A stretch of 64,000 nucleotides of DNA from Nageia nagi (taxonomy: Eukaryota; Pinophyta), in assembly GCA_050084985.1 (NCBI GenBank), contig JBITNC010000001.1, positions 11,408,001 to 11,472,000 on the forward strand. Reading direction: 5' to 3'. Within the stretch, counting starts at the first letter, position 1, and each line of letters starts with the position of its first letter. The notes below the pieces were generated by a model. It made no database searches, had not been told where the DNA came from, and worked only from the letters and a program-made list of their open reading frames with translations. The position numbers and the translations under genes were made by a program. Below, in pieces: positions 24,150 to 35,935 of the stretch.

Positions 24150-25510
24150 ATTTTTGGTTGCTTTGATTATTGCAAAGTAATTTTTTCCCAAAAAGAATAG
24201 CTTTGTATTTACACTCAGGTTGGTATGGGTCATGTAGGAGATTTTTGCCAAGGGAACAAAGTTTTCTTAGGCTCCCTACATTTTAGATGAATTTTATAGG
24301 GACTTGCATCATATAATCTATGTGGAAAAGTCCAATATTACTAGGACACATGCATTATTGCTATAAGCATGGGCCTATGAAAATATTACAATGTTTGGGT
24401 TGATTGGCTTGATGAGATAGAGGAATGGTGTTACCCATCCTACCATGTACTGCTAGATATCCTAGTTGGGATATTATCATGCCCCTTATGACATAAAGTC
24501 TAGGTGGAGAGATGTTGATAGTCTCTAGCATAATGATCTTATATAGGTGGCCTATTAGGATTATGTTTGGGATGAGGATTCCCATATGCCTATTTGGGAT
24601 ATAGAATAATTCTTTTTACAAACTCAAAAGAAGGGGATGGAGCCCTACTATCGAGGATGAGTAAGAAGATAAATTGGTATTTGACAAGGCATTACAATAG
24701 CACCTAATTATTGCATGCAATAGAGACATGAGTGGGATGCAACCCAAGGTTCCATTATTATGCCATGTTGAAGCCCTACATGAGGGAGACCAAAGATTTA
24801 GATGTAGCTATGACCACATCATTATATCCTTTAATGGTAAAGGGATATGACACTTGGTGGGAAGGTATTAGGCCTTTCCCTATTAGGATTGAAATATTAG
24901 AGGATGTCAAAATGGTGGATGCTTCCTTAAAGGAGTCCACATATGATGATAAGAATAGTATGGATCCCTTTTTTTACATTCCCCTAGACATACCACCACC
25001 TTTTCCATATACACATATAGCTCATATGGATCGCATCAAGGGAATCTGATTTTAAGCTTCAACCATTCCATTTGTATCTCAAGGTAAAACATTTGCTATG
25101 ATTTTGTATCATTGTTAGACTTAAATTTTTTATTATTCACAAAACTTATTGGTTTTATAGAGGACAAGTCTAATCATATAACCAACCTAGAAGAGGAGTT
25201 AGTGAGACTTCAACCTTTTAAGGTTGAAGTAGAGAGGATGAGACCATTAGAGGTATGATTTTCTATGATTTTTAGCTTTAACCATTCCATTTGTATCTTG
25301 ATGTAAACCATTTGCTATGATTTTCTATTATTGTTAGACTTACATTTTTATTATTAACAAAACTTCTTGGTTTTATAAAGGACAAGACTAACCATATGAC
25401 CAACCTAGAAGAGGAGTTAGTGAGACTTCAACCTTTTAAGGTTGAAGTGAAGAGAATGAGACCATTAGAGGTAGAAATCACAAGATTGAGGCCCATTGAA
25501 GTCACTGTTA
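24150..25510 (+). pseudogene. Decayed unknown frame upstream of family A LTR
   Basis: The clearest piece, 24732-25049, encodes an acidic, aromatic-rich sequence with YDTWWEGIRPFPIRIEILED and a proline stretch. Two copies of a coiled-coil-like segment (NLEEELVRLQPFKVEVER) follow at 25180-25258 and 25400-25480. The frame leads directly into a family A long repeat at 25510, so it is probably the 3' frame of a related element. The family is not recognised. It is broken by stops and contains a tandem duplication. Confidence 0.45.
25049..25472 (+). repeat. Tandem duplication of about 0.2 kb with intron-like layout
   Basis: 25049-25258 and 25268-25472 are near-identical in order: GCTTCAACCATTCCATTTGTATCTC, a gtaaaac-like donor, about 90 bp of AT-rich sequence, TTTTATAG, then the segment encoding NLEEELVRLQPFKVEV. 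The gt...ag spacing suggests an exon plus its preceding intron was duplicated. Confidence 0.7.
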
Positions 25511-25989
25511 CATAATTACTATATTCCTCTAGAATAACAATCAAAATTTGGATAATTCTACTATTCTTCATTCTTCATTATTTCATTCTTTAGTACCTGG
25601 GAGCTATGTCTATAAGAGTACCCAAGGGGGAACACTATTATTTTAGAGTCTTCATGAATTGTAAGATTCTTGTATAAATTCTTCCCCTCTTCTCATTGCT
25701 TTTCCTTAAACTATTGACAGTCATTTTTTTAAGTAAATAAAGTCACTCAAGAGTTTTGTCATTCTTTAGTACCCAAGAATTATGTAAATAAGGTTACTTG
25801 GGAGTTATGTCAATGAGACTTATGTCAATTTTGTATTATTTTATTCTTTAGTAACCAAGAATTGAAAGTCCCTAAAAATCATGTCATCTTCTCCAAGTAT
25901 ACTAAAGAAGTCATGTATGTAAAAGTTCTTGGATTCATATGTATTACCTTAGAGACTTTAGGAATCATTGGCACAAATATCCAAAACTT

Positions 25990-26560
25990 GTACATGTTTA
26001 GGGTTCCATTTTTGAAGAATATCAATAGTGCCTAGGGATTTTTAAGGCTAATGTCACAAGTTTTGATAAAAATCTATGAGTCCTAGAGCAAGGAATGGCA
26101 AGTGAAGACTTTTGAAGAACATCGATAGAGCTTGATGATTTTGAAGGATGACATCATAGTTTTTGATCAAAATCATTAGGCCTTGGAATAGATAGTAGTG
26201 GGTGTAGATTCTTGAAGAATATTAATAGAGCTTAGTGATTTTAGGAGGTGACATCACACATTTTTGGTAAAAATTAGTAGGCCTCAAAGAAATTAGAATT
26301 TCTTTAGAGCTTGCCAATTATAGGTGATGACATCATGATTTTTGGCTAAAATCGGGAGGTCTTGATTGAATCAAAATATAAATAGTACCTAAGGATTTTA
26401 GAAGGTGATATCACATTTTTTTATAAAAATTAATGGGTCCCAAAGAAACCAAATCATCAAAAGAGCTCAAGGATTTTGAAGGATGATGTCATAAATTTTG
26501 GCTAAAACCAATGAGTCTCGGAAGAACTAAATCATCTATAGAGCCTAGAAGAAGAACATA
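25990..26560 (+). repeat. Six tandem units in family A U3
   Basis: Units of 78-100 bp each carry GATTTT..AGG.TGACATCA...TTTTTGG.AAAAAT..T.GGCCT. TGACATCA or a one- or two-base variant lies at 26149, 26249, 26328, 26406 and 26484, with a decayed one near 26051. The inverted copy holds only about two such units (37020-37200). Confidence 0.75.
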
Positions 26561-27138
26561 GAGCTTGCCAAATAAGTAAAAGATTAGAGCATGAGAAATA
26601 ACACTTGGTTCCACTTCATATTAAGTGTTTAACCCCCAAGGCCCTATTAATGTGTCAACACCAACTCATTTCCACATAACAATGGTAATTATTCTCAATC
26701 CAAGCAAACATAATGTCTACCAACCATCATTACTCTAATTGCTAACATCCATAATAGAGATCATAAAGATTGCAGAGAAGTATATGGAGGATAATAAAGC
26801 ATACAACCAAATCATACCAATCAATGTGCAATCAAATAACTGCTCAATCAACTATCATGCTACCTTCAATCAGCAATAGTGTTATATTCAATCACCTATA
26901 GGGCTGAGGAAGGAGCAATCAATGATATGTTAGAAGGATTATGGCTCTATAGACATGGTCAACCAAAAGTTGCAAATACCTAGATGATATAAATAGATAG
27001 TTATGTTGATTAGTACTTGTTCATTGTATAATCTAGCATAGTTGTAGTATTTATGTAAATAGTATTGTAGTTATTTCATTCAATGCTAATAGTAATGTAC
27101 ATTAATGAGATCCAACCACCCAAAGGAGGGGGAAGTTG

Positions 27139-27147
27139 TATAAATAG
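27139..27147 (+). promoter_or_regulatory. TATA box in family A LTR
   Basis: TATAAATAG. The inverted copy has TATAAATGG on the minus strand near 36431-36440. Confidence 0.5.
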
Positions 27148-27640
27148 CTAGTTTTTAGAAATTAATAAGGTCATACATTTTAGCAATTTGCCCTAATTTG
27201 TAAAAGCAATTCACATATGATAATGCAAATAGACAATGCTTTGCCCTCTTGTAACAAAGTGATTGTTATTACTTTTGTGAATGTTATGTGTGGAATGTCT
27301 TATTCAAATTGTGGTTGTGTATTATGATTGCAAGAACCCAAGTGCAAGATAGTCTATTGTTCTTAATCTTGGCTATAGATTGCTACTTGTGCTACAATGC
27401 TTGGGTTATGAATTTCCTATTTTAGTTGTTTATTTGCTTATCTCTTTCCTATAACTCTTTATCTTTTTATTTCTTTTTTGTTATTTTTGACCTTAAAAAT
27501 AGATAGGAACTAGCCTATAAACTAGAGATTAAGTATAATACTAACACAAGCACATCCCCACCACCTTCTACTCTTTCAAGGAACCTATAGTTGGAGGAAG
27601 TGGAGAACATGACCAAACCAAACCCTTGAGGTTACGCTAT

Positions 27641-29129
27641 ACCGATGAATAATTACAATCTTCTTTGACCAAAACACAAGATACATTAGCTAAGTGTGAT
27701 GCTCATATTCCTAAGTCAGAGTAAACCATTTAGCAGCTTTAAGAGAGACTAGACATACCTTCTACTAGTGAGTCATGGGAATTCATGACTTTTTATGTAT
27801 AACAAAATGATGAGATAAAAATATGGAATATATTATGGATTCCCTTATTACCTGGTCTATTTCAAAACTTTTTGTAAATAAATAATGACATATTATATGA
27901 AATTATGTAAATACACCTTATGATAAAAACAATTAGGCTTAGAAAATGAAGGTAACTATTCAATCCAAAGATTTTAGTAATACATAGCCAAATACAGAAA
28001 AAATGTGCTTCGCAAGTGGATGCCATGTTGTATATAAAAAATAATTAGATAAAAATAGTAGAACATATTTTGGGCCCCTTCATTTCCTGACATGTATCTG
28101 AACATTTTTATAAATAAATTATGATATGTGATATGAAATGATTTAAATACACCATAAGATCCAAAAACTTGCTTTGATATAGAAAGTAATTGTTTAACAC
28201 AAATAATTTATAAATTCAAAACCTACTTCAAAATTGATAAGTTTTCCTCATTTACTATATGTTATGAAATGATACAGCTATTGATCTAAATATAATATTT
28301 GATATGAGAAATCGATAAGAGATTATATAAGTATCTTTGAAACCTCATGAAGTAAAATAATTAGGCTTCCATTAAAAAATTACCAAGATCTAGTCTTCTA
28401 AGATGCAACTTTTGGCCTAATCTAGTTGTTGGAATTTAAATCATTTATCAAATTTTATTATCATCAAATTTTGACAAATACTTTATAGTTATACAAATTC
28501 TTTAAATGCCAATAACTAGGGCATTGGGCCAAAGTATTCATACATAAGGCCCTTGTAATTGTTTGATAAGTACAATGACATAGTGTATACTTTTAAGTAA
28601 TGTAATTGCACTATATAAAAGAGTATTGCAAAATGACATAAAAATACACCAACATATCATATAATATTATATTTAAGGATAAACATGAAAATATAATAGC
28701 ATATTGTATTGTATGAAAATCAAGGATAATTAAGAACTAACATCACAACCATAAGTTTGATTCAGTTATACATATTCATTATATCACATATCAAAAGTGT
28801 GTTACATATCTAAGTATGTTCCATTAAAACTATGCCTTGCAAGTATGTATCAATTATATTTAACATCCAAATTTTTTTTACATAGAATCTAAAAATCCTT
28901 CTATGGAGGCGGACTAGTTTCTAGAGCTTCTTGTAAGGAGGATTGTACCATTGAAGAAGGAGGTCTTGCTATTGTATCCATCTTATTATTTTTTGTAAAT
29001 GAAATTATTTCCTTCTAAATAATACTTATGTTTGATAAGATGTTAAATGTTACAAATATCAATTTAAATACACAAGGATCGATAATTATTTGATAAGATA
29101 CATGATGGAAATATAGGTTCATGGACTAT
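27641..29129. repeat. Non-coding DNA with a tandem repeat of about 245 bp
   Basis: 27805-28045 and 28048-28290 share order and words: GATAAAAATA..GAA.ATATT.TGG, TTTCCTGACATGTATCTGAA, ATAAATAA.TATGA, TATGAAATGATTTAAATACACC. A partial third unit follows to about 28390. No gene is seen; 28480-29129 shows nothing. Confidence 0.55.
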
Positions 29130-29500
29130 AATTATCACTACATATGCACAAAATAGGTTTTCTAAAAGGAATATCTAGCATGATACAACATAGTTTCATA
29201 GAATACAATGATATTATTTTTCATCTTATGTTTTACTTATAAATATTGATGCTAAAGTGTGTAATTGCATTTCAAACATGAAGAATGTTCTTGTGTAGAT
29301 TATTGGTGACGTAAAATAATGAAATATTTAAAGAGTCTTTCAAAATGTTGTGAATTAATATTTGTTCAAATAGATAATATGGTTCATGGTTATAACAAGG
29401 ATTCCCTTAATGTCTTTATATTGAATTTTACAAAAGAGTACATGCATTGTTGACCTTCTTAGCCATCCAGGCTATCTTGGGGAAGCTTTAAAAACCACAA
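29130..29500 (+). pseudogene. PPR fragment
   Basis: A YAQNRFSKR-like start, then a long interruption, then a segment at about 29435-29495 that reads like HYACMVDLLGHPGYLGEALKN, the start of the PPR E domain. It is heavily broken and resembles copies at 31660 and 32370. Confidence 0.5.
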
Positions 29501-30739
29501 CTTTTAATTGATAAAATTCAACAGAGAGACATACCAAATATTTTCAAGAATCTTATGTAAATATAGAGTGAATAATTGGAGGAGGTGTAAGAAATAAAAA
29601 GAGTAAGGGAGAAATAATTGAATGAAATAAAAAATGCTCAACAAATAATAAATTTTAGAGAATGCTATATGGAATCTTTTGTTGTGAATGCCACTTAATA
29701 GTCTCCAAAAACTTTGTACAACTACAAGAAGAAAGCAACTCACATCAACCATGTCTAATAATGTTAAAAGAAAAAAATATAATAAATTTAATTTTATAAT
29801 AAAATCTCATACCTATACATTCTCTGCAACCTTGTTAGAATAGGAAAATACCTAAACACCTTCACAAGCAACTTATTTTTTTTTTTTCCAAATAATGATC
29901 GACATTCCATTTGGATTCACCATATTCTAGTAAGGATTTCATATTTTTATTATCTTTTCTAATATAAAATATAATTATTGATGCATGCATATATCATTAC
30001 ATAATCTAATCCTAATGGCTTCAATATTTTGCTAATTAGGATATATCACTCAATAATTCTAATAAATTACCAAATATTTTATCTGACCAGCCATATTTTA
30101 CTTTGAAATGATATAATTTGGCTATCATCAATAGTATTATGTACATTTTAGAACATGGGTATAATGCTTATTTGTTAGCATCTTTGACCAAGCTACATAA
30201 TTTATTAGGATAAGATTGGAACTTGACATCATTATCTTCTAGTTCTTATGTATTATCTAAGTGATTGATATTTTCCATTCCAAACTTGTCATCTTATACA
30301 CCTTTGATACTTTAATCCTATTCCATGGTGGTGCATGCATCTAATTCATATTTTTCAAAAGCATATGGTTTTTCTCCATGGAAAAAACTACCATATGTCT
30401 AATTAATTCTAGTAAAAAATAGGTGTTCACAAACCTCCTCAAAATCAAGAGTTTCCATATTTAGGAACCTCTTACTTGGACATATAATTCTTTTAGATTC
30501 TATTGAATTATATTTTGTAAATTTAATAAATTCTTCAACCCCATGAGCATATACATCACTTTTTCTAATTGCATGTATCTAAACTTTGTCCATAATGTAC
30601 TAAATAAAATCTTCTTAAAATTGTCCACATCATAGACAAGGTGAAATGTAACTTTGATCCATTACCAAAAGAATAATTTTTTTCTTCATAAAAACATGTA
30701 TTTATGGGTTAATTATAAATATAACATTGAAAGAGTGTA
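29501..30739. other. AT-rich non-coding DNA
   Basis: No gene, LTR end or repeat unit could be supported. Confidence 0.35.
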
Positions 30740-31817
30740 TTTTCTCAATGTTGCAATGTAAATTAGGTGTGTGGATGTGTCTACTTGGTTCTTGGTGAAT
30801 TAGTTCTTGAGGAAGGTATGGAAAATGGTCAAAGAGTAGTTGATAATGGTTTTATATTTAATATTTTTTTTCTTAATTCCTTTATAGTAATGTATGTAAA
30901 ATATGGAAGAATACACAAAGCATGAGAATTGTTTAAAAATATGCATCATGCCAACACAGTTTCATAGAATGCAATGATCATAGGATATGAACAAAATTAT
31001 TTCTCTAGAAAAGCTCTACAAAATTTTGAGTAGATGGAATTATCACATTTAAAGCCAAAATTTTTAACCCTTTCTAGAATTATTCTAACATATTCCACCA
31101 TGAGATCTTTAGATGAAGGTATGGGAATCCATCAAAGAGTAGTTAAAAATGGTTTTGTAATGAATATTATGGTTGTGACTATGCTGATAGATAATTATAT
31201 AAGATGTAGATACAATTTAGTGGAATGCAATAATTGGAATATATTTAATTCATGGATACAATAAGTATGCCCTTAAAATATTTGATATGCTGAAGAACTT
31301 GGGAACCAACCTTGACAACATAACATTTGTATGTGTTCTACTTGCATGAGGCCATGTAGATCTAGTGGAATAAGGGCTATAAATACATTAATAACATGAG
31401 TGAATCTTATTGAGTTATTATTGGGATGAATCATTATACATCCATTATTAACCATATTGTCCATGCATAGTAACTTAAGGGAGATTTCAACTTCAATGTA
31501 ACAATACCCATATAATCTGAATTGGATGTGTGGATGTTTCTACTTGGAGCTTATAAATCAAATGTTGTAGTTTTGAATGCCCTAATAGATACATGTATGC
31601 AAGTTATAGAATAAAACCTTACAACATAAGGGACTCTTATTGCATTAGTCTAGGGATGAATCATTATACATGCATTGTTGACCCTCATGGTTATGCAAAC
31701 TATTGTAAGGAAGTTTTAAACTTCATTATGGAAATACCCATGAAATATGAATTAAGTTTGTGGATGTGTCTACTTGGTGCTTGTAAATTAAATGTTTTGG
31801 TTGTGAGTGCTTGGTAA
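30740..31817 (+). pseudogene. PPR gene copy, PLS type with E-domain remnants
   Basis: Successive frames read VMYVKYGRIHKA, then NAMIIGYEQNYFSRKALQNF, then SLDEGMGIHQRVVKNGFVMN (31100-31180), the typical order of plant PPR units. An E-domain-like piece, LGMNHYTCIVDPHG..LNFIMEIPM..LWMCLLGACK, occupies 31640-31790. WMCLLG-like pieces occur at about 30770, 31530 and 31765, so more than one copy has been joined. Stops and frameshifts are frequent. Such proteins act in organellar RNA editing; this one is dead. Confidence 0.65.
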
Positions 31818-32600
31818 TTCAGATGTATGTAAAATGTTTAAGAATACATAAATCTTGAGAATTATTTAGCAAGATGCATGATGCAAATTTAATATCATGG
31901 AATGCAATGATCACAAGATATGCATAAAATGAGTTTTCTATAAAGACTATAGAGACTTTTAAGAAAATGAAAATTTTATCATATGTAAAGCTAAACTCTA
32001 TAATATTTTCCAACATTCTTCTAGCAAGTGCCACCATGAGAGATCTATATGGAAATATGGACATCTATCAAAGAGTAGCTAAAACTAATTTTGCATCTAA
32101 TATTATGCTTATGATGACCTTGATAGACATGTATGAAAAATGATAACATATTTTCATGGAATACAATGATTGGAGGATATAAAATTCATAGATACATAAA
32201 GGATTCCCTTGAACTCTTTGATCTATTGAAGCACTTGGGAACCAATCTTGATAGCATAACATTTTGTGTTCTACTTGCATACTACCATACAAGTCTAGTG
32301 GAATGAGTGTTGTAAATACTTTAATAGTATGAGTGACTCGTATTCAATTATTTGTAGGATGAATCATTATCCATGCATTGTTGACATTCTTGGCCATGCA
32401 AGCTGTCTTGGGGAGGATGAAGAAGATATAGTTTCATGGTCCATAATGATTGCATGATACACACAAAATGTGATTTCTTAAAAAGCCTATATATACATGA
32501 AAAATATGAAAGAATACATAAAAGCCAAGATTTATTTGACAAGATTCATTATACAAACATAATTTCATGGTCTATAATAATTATAGGATATAAATAAAAT
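31818..32600 (+). pseudogene. Second PPR copy, joined to the first
   Basis: It reads MYVKCLRIHKS then MHDANLISWNAMITRYA (31880-31930), NILLASATMRDLYGNMDIYQ (32005-32070), LIDMYEK (32120-32145), and MNHYPCIVDILGHASCLGE (32355-32420). This repeats the module order of 30880-31790, which suggests tandem duplication of PPR gene pieces. Broken throughout. Confidence 0.6.
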
Positions 32601-32610
32601 GAATTTTCTA

Positions 32611-32634
32611 AATATATATATATATATATATATA
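32611..32634. repeat. (AT)n microsatellite
   Basis: About 24 bp of alternating AT. Confidence 0.9.
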
Positions 32635-32778
32635 CAAGGTATGGATAAAATATACAAAAATATAGAAGAATACAAGGTCATGGAATGTAGAAAAATACAA
32701 GTTCATAACCTTAAAGAATACACTCTTAGCTTGCACCTTGTCTCACCTCATCTCCCCTTGTATCAACTCATCTCACCT

Positions 32779-33091
32779 TATCTCTAATATATCCCTTTTT
32801 TCATTATGTTTTTAACCTTTAAATAGGCTAAAATACAATTAATACCATATGGTTTTATCACATGGTTTTAGTACATGGTTTTAGCACATGCAATTATTAT
32901 AAAAATAGAACCTAAAGATATAACTAAAAGTAAAAGCAAAATTTGGGCTGTACGTAAATGTTTTAAGCCTTGAAATTGTCTCCCAAGGGAGATGTTACAA
33001 TATTGTAGATTTTTAAATTTTGCATGATCTAAAAAACATGGGCTCAAAATAATATCAAGATCAAAAGGTACAACCTTTGCAAGGTGCATCA
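32779..33091 (-). repeat. 3' LTR of family B element
   Basis: It matches 33781-34086, including the CATGGTTTTAGCACATG tandem words and the GTCTCCCAAGGGAGATG near-palindrome. The 3' end (32779) is approximate. Confidence 0.7.
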
Positions 33092-33101
33092 TTCTCCTCT
33101 A
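33092..33101 (-). promoter_or_regulatory. Polypurine tract of family B element
   Basis: On the minus strand TAGAGGAGAA lies directly before the TGATGCACC LTR start. Confidence 0.6.
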
Positions 33102-33221
33102 GTAAAAAAGAACTTAGCCCTTGAGTTCCTCTTATTTTAGAAAGTGACAACATCCATGAAAAAGAATCAATCCTCAAGATAATTACTTAGAGCAATGTGT
33201 AAGATGAATATATGATATTTA

Positions 33222-33306
33222 TGATTAACATTCAACCCTTGGTGTTTATGGATAACACTTAACCCATAGTGTTTAAGGTTAACACTCAACCCTTGATGTT
33301 TATGGA
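33222..33306 (+). repeat. Three tandem units of about 28 bp
   Basis: Each unit is a form of TAACACTCAACCCTTGATG followed by TTTATGGA. Weaker copies lie near 33375 and 33505. Confidence 0.75.
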
Positions 33307-33780
33307 TAAAATGTTACCTTAAGAATTTTTAGAATGAGATCAATATGCAAGGCATATATATGAATATTTATAGCTAACACTCAAACCCATAGACTTCTCA
33401 AGACCCATTCACCTACATCATCTAAACTCTCCTCTAAGGCTACATAAAGCTTTCTACAAGTAATTTCCCATCAAACATCAATAGTCTTCAAGTGTTTATG
33501 GATAATACCAAACCCATAGGCTTTCCAAATCCCATCCATCTACATCATCTAAACTCTCTCATTTATATTTTCCAAGATAGTACAAGCCTTCCAAAAATGT
33601 AGATCTATTCAAATCTACTCCTAAATATTCTCCAACTATTTATATCCTTCAAAACCCTCATACATGTATCAAAATATATCACACATATATCTATAAAATC
33701 ACTCAAATAAGAAGAGGGAGGACTACTAATGGGTAATCCCCACTCATAGGTAGGATTCTACTTTCTCTTATACTAGATGA

Positions 33781-34086
33781 TGTAACTCAAAAATCCACCT
33801 CCTTTTTCATTAAGTTTTTAGCTTTTAAATAGGCTAAAATATAAGTAATACCACATGGTTTTAGCACATGGTTTTAGTGCATGGTTTTAGCACATGTAAT
33901 TATTCTAAAAATAGAACTAAAAGTAAAAAAAAAAATTTGGGCTATATACTAAATGTTTTAGGCCTTGAAATTATCTCCCATGGGAGATGTTACAATCTTG
34001 TAGATTTTTAAATTCTACACAATTTAAAAATAAAGGGCTCAAAATGATATTAGGATCAAAATTTACAACCTCTATAAGGTGCATCA
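33781..34086 (-). repeat. 5' LTR of family B element
   Basis: 306 bp. It holds three CATGGTTTTAG words and the palindrome TCTCCCATGGGAGA, which is also present at 12352-12365. Confidence 0.7.
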
Positions 34087-34672
34087 CTCTCAACTCATCT
34101 CACTTTGTCTCCCTCATATAATCTTTGTAAAATGCAAATTCTCTACTTTATCCCCTCACTCGACAAACTCAAAAAAAAAATTGAAATGCTAAAAAATTTC
34201 CAAGTACCTACCTAAGTTATTTAAGTAGGTTTTCTATCTTTATTAAGGGGCAAATTTTCTTTTTATTTATGGGGGAATTTTAAAACTAACCCAAGAAAAT
34301 CATCTCTAAAGATAAGAAAGAAGGTGGTTAAAAAATGTCTCTAAAAAATTAACTCAATTTTCTTGTTGCCAAATCCTCTCTTTATCTAATGTGTAGTTAG
34401 AAAATGTAATAAGTAAAAACTATATAAAGTAAAAATAATTAAAAGAAAACTATTTTGATGCATCATCCAAATTCTTATTTGATGTTGTAGGGTTAATCTC
34501 ATCATCATCGATGACTAAAATAATTTATCCTTTTCTCATGTGGTGCTTATTCCTTATCTTTGAAAAGTGCTTCATATTTCATTCTTGTTATAAATGTACC
34601 ACTTATTTAACTTATATAAAAATGAATATGATACATGAACATGTGAATAAAATATTAGGTTGAATTATATGG
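34087..34672. other. AT-rich non-coding DNA
   Basis: No supported feature. Confidence 0.35.
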
Positions 34673-34935
34673 AGGGAGAGGCATCAAAATGAAAGAGAGG
34701 TGAGCTAGATAAGGGATAACGAAGAGAGAGGGATCAAAATGAAAGGGAAGTGGGATAGATAAGGGATAGGTAAGAGAGATGGAGGAAAATAGAGGTAGGT
34801 ATGAGAGGGAAACAAGGGATAACCAAGAAATAATGGGAGAGGTAAGGTAGTTTAAGAGGAATAATGGGATTTGGCAAGAGGATGAAGGAGGATTAGGGGA
34901 GCTAGAAGTAGTGCATGAAGGAATGAAGTGTCTCA
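34673..34935 (+). repeat. Long purine-rich tract with a 51-bp tandem repeat
   Basis: The plus strand is almost all A/G for about 260 bp. Units at about 34678-34728 and 34729-34779 share ATCAAAATGAAAG.GA.GTG.G and TAGATAAGGGATA. An open frame on the minus strand here only reflects the pyrimidine bias (Pro/Ser/Leu) and is not taken as a gene. Confidence 0.75.
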
Positions 34936-35140
34936 CTATTTTTCTAGTTCATTTTAAGATACAAGTTTCATTAGAGGGGATTTATTAGGGGTAAATGTAC
35001 ATTAACTAGTTTTAGTCTCCTTCTTGTTTTGGATTTTTTCCATAAGTGCAATGTAATGATAAAACTAGGGAGTAAATAATTTACTAAAACTTATTAAAAT
35101 ACTATGGCACATTACTAGAGAAGTGATTTGACATGATAAA

Positions 35141-35609
35141 TGATGGAATTAAAGGATTCCATATAATCAAGATCACCTTGAAATTTCTCTAACAAATAAA
35201 CAATTCATCCATATACCAATGCAATAAATAATTACACAAAAGATAACACATGATGTATAGTGGTTCTTCCATCTCTTGGTAGTACATCCACTTCGAACCA
35301 TCATTCTATTACTTTCTCAGAAGATAACTCTCCTACAACTCTACATGAAAAGTATTACCATATTTCATCAATTTAGATCAAGTTATATAATGAGAGGGGA
35401 ACCTCTCTATTTATAAGAACTAACCCACCCTTTAACCTTCCTTTTACCCAAGGGTAAGGTTAAAGGTGTTTCTATATTTATCTTCTTTCTATTTTTATTC
35501 TCTTAATGCTTTAAGATACCTAAATATAGTTTAAGCATTAAATGAATTTACATTAAAGATAAATATTATACAATAAATATTACACAATATTACATTATAA
35601 TTTTTAACA
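35141..35609 (-). repeat. LTR of truncated LARD-like element
   Basis: 469 bp, beginning TGTTAAAAATTATAA and ending ATTCCATCA on the minus strand. Confidence 0.85.
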
Positions 35610-35935
35610 CTCCCCCTTAATGTAAAATTGGGTAGAGAGTTGAAAAAATAAATAATAAAGAGAAAGAAAGAGAGAGTTCTCCTCTAAGAGATACAAGTGG
35701 AGATGAAAACTTTTTAAATATTTGAGAAAGTAATAGAATATATATGGTTCTATAATGGCTCAATTACTTCATCATTTTAACAAATTATTTTACAATACAA
35801 TCATTAACCAATAAATGATTTATTTGTACAAGAGTAGTCATTCAACATCATGTTGAAATGAAGAGCCTCCATGAGTCTGGATACCTAAAGTAACTTGCAA
35901 TCTCAAGAAGAACTTGCAAGCTACTATTTAATAGT
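35141..35935 (-). mobile_element. 3' end of a LARD-like copia element, minus strand
   Basis: Reading the minus strand, 35935-35610 matches 18280-18612 and 35609-35141 matches its LTR. The polypurine tract ATTAAGGGGGAG is better kept than in 14504-19095. No 5' LTR lies near. The element is truncated where the family A repeat begins at 35936. Confidence 0.82.

Larger units (their letters stand above)
25510..27640 (+). repeat. Family A long repeat, probable LTR
   Basis: It aligns in order with the reverse complement of 35936-37625. Shared landmarks are the ATTTCATTCTTTAGTACC stretch, tandem TGACATCA units, AACACTTGGTTCCACTT, the promoter block and CCACCACCTT..TCTTTCAAGGAACCTA. TATAAATAG at 27139-27147 with about 0.4 kb behind it fits a U3-R-U5 structure. 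The outer borders and PBS are not certain. Length about 2.1 kb. Confidence 0.75.
32779..34086 (-). mobile_element. Family B TRIM-like element, minus strand
   Basis: Two direct repeats of about 306 bp on the minus strand flank roughly 0.7 kb with no coding capacity. On the minus strand each LTR starts TGATGCACC. The 5' copy is followed by TCTAGTATAAGAG (33777-33765), a decayed initiator-Met PBS. The 3' copy is preceded by a purine tract (AGAGGAGAA). Both flanks are CTCATCTCAC-rich, so it seems to sit in a small simple repeat. No clean 5-bp target duplication was found. Size and structure fit a terminal-repeat miniature. Confidence 0.72.

Noticed and set aside
27641-27800. Start of a gag gene after the family A repeat (ATG ACC AAA CCA)
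   Set aside because: A stop follows after six codons, no Gag motif is near, and the same words are part of the repeat shared with 35940-36000.
34655-34936. A Pro/Ser/Leu-rich open frame on the minus strand
   Set aside because: It is the mirror of a purine tract with tandem units. Bias, not coding selection, keeps it open.
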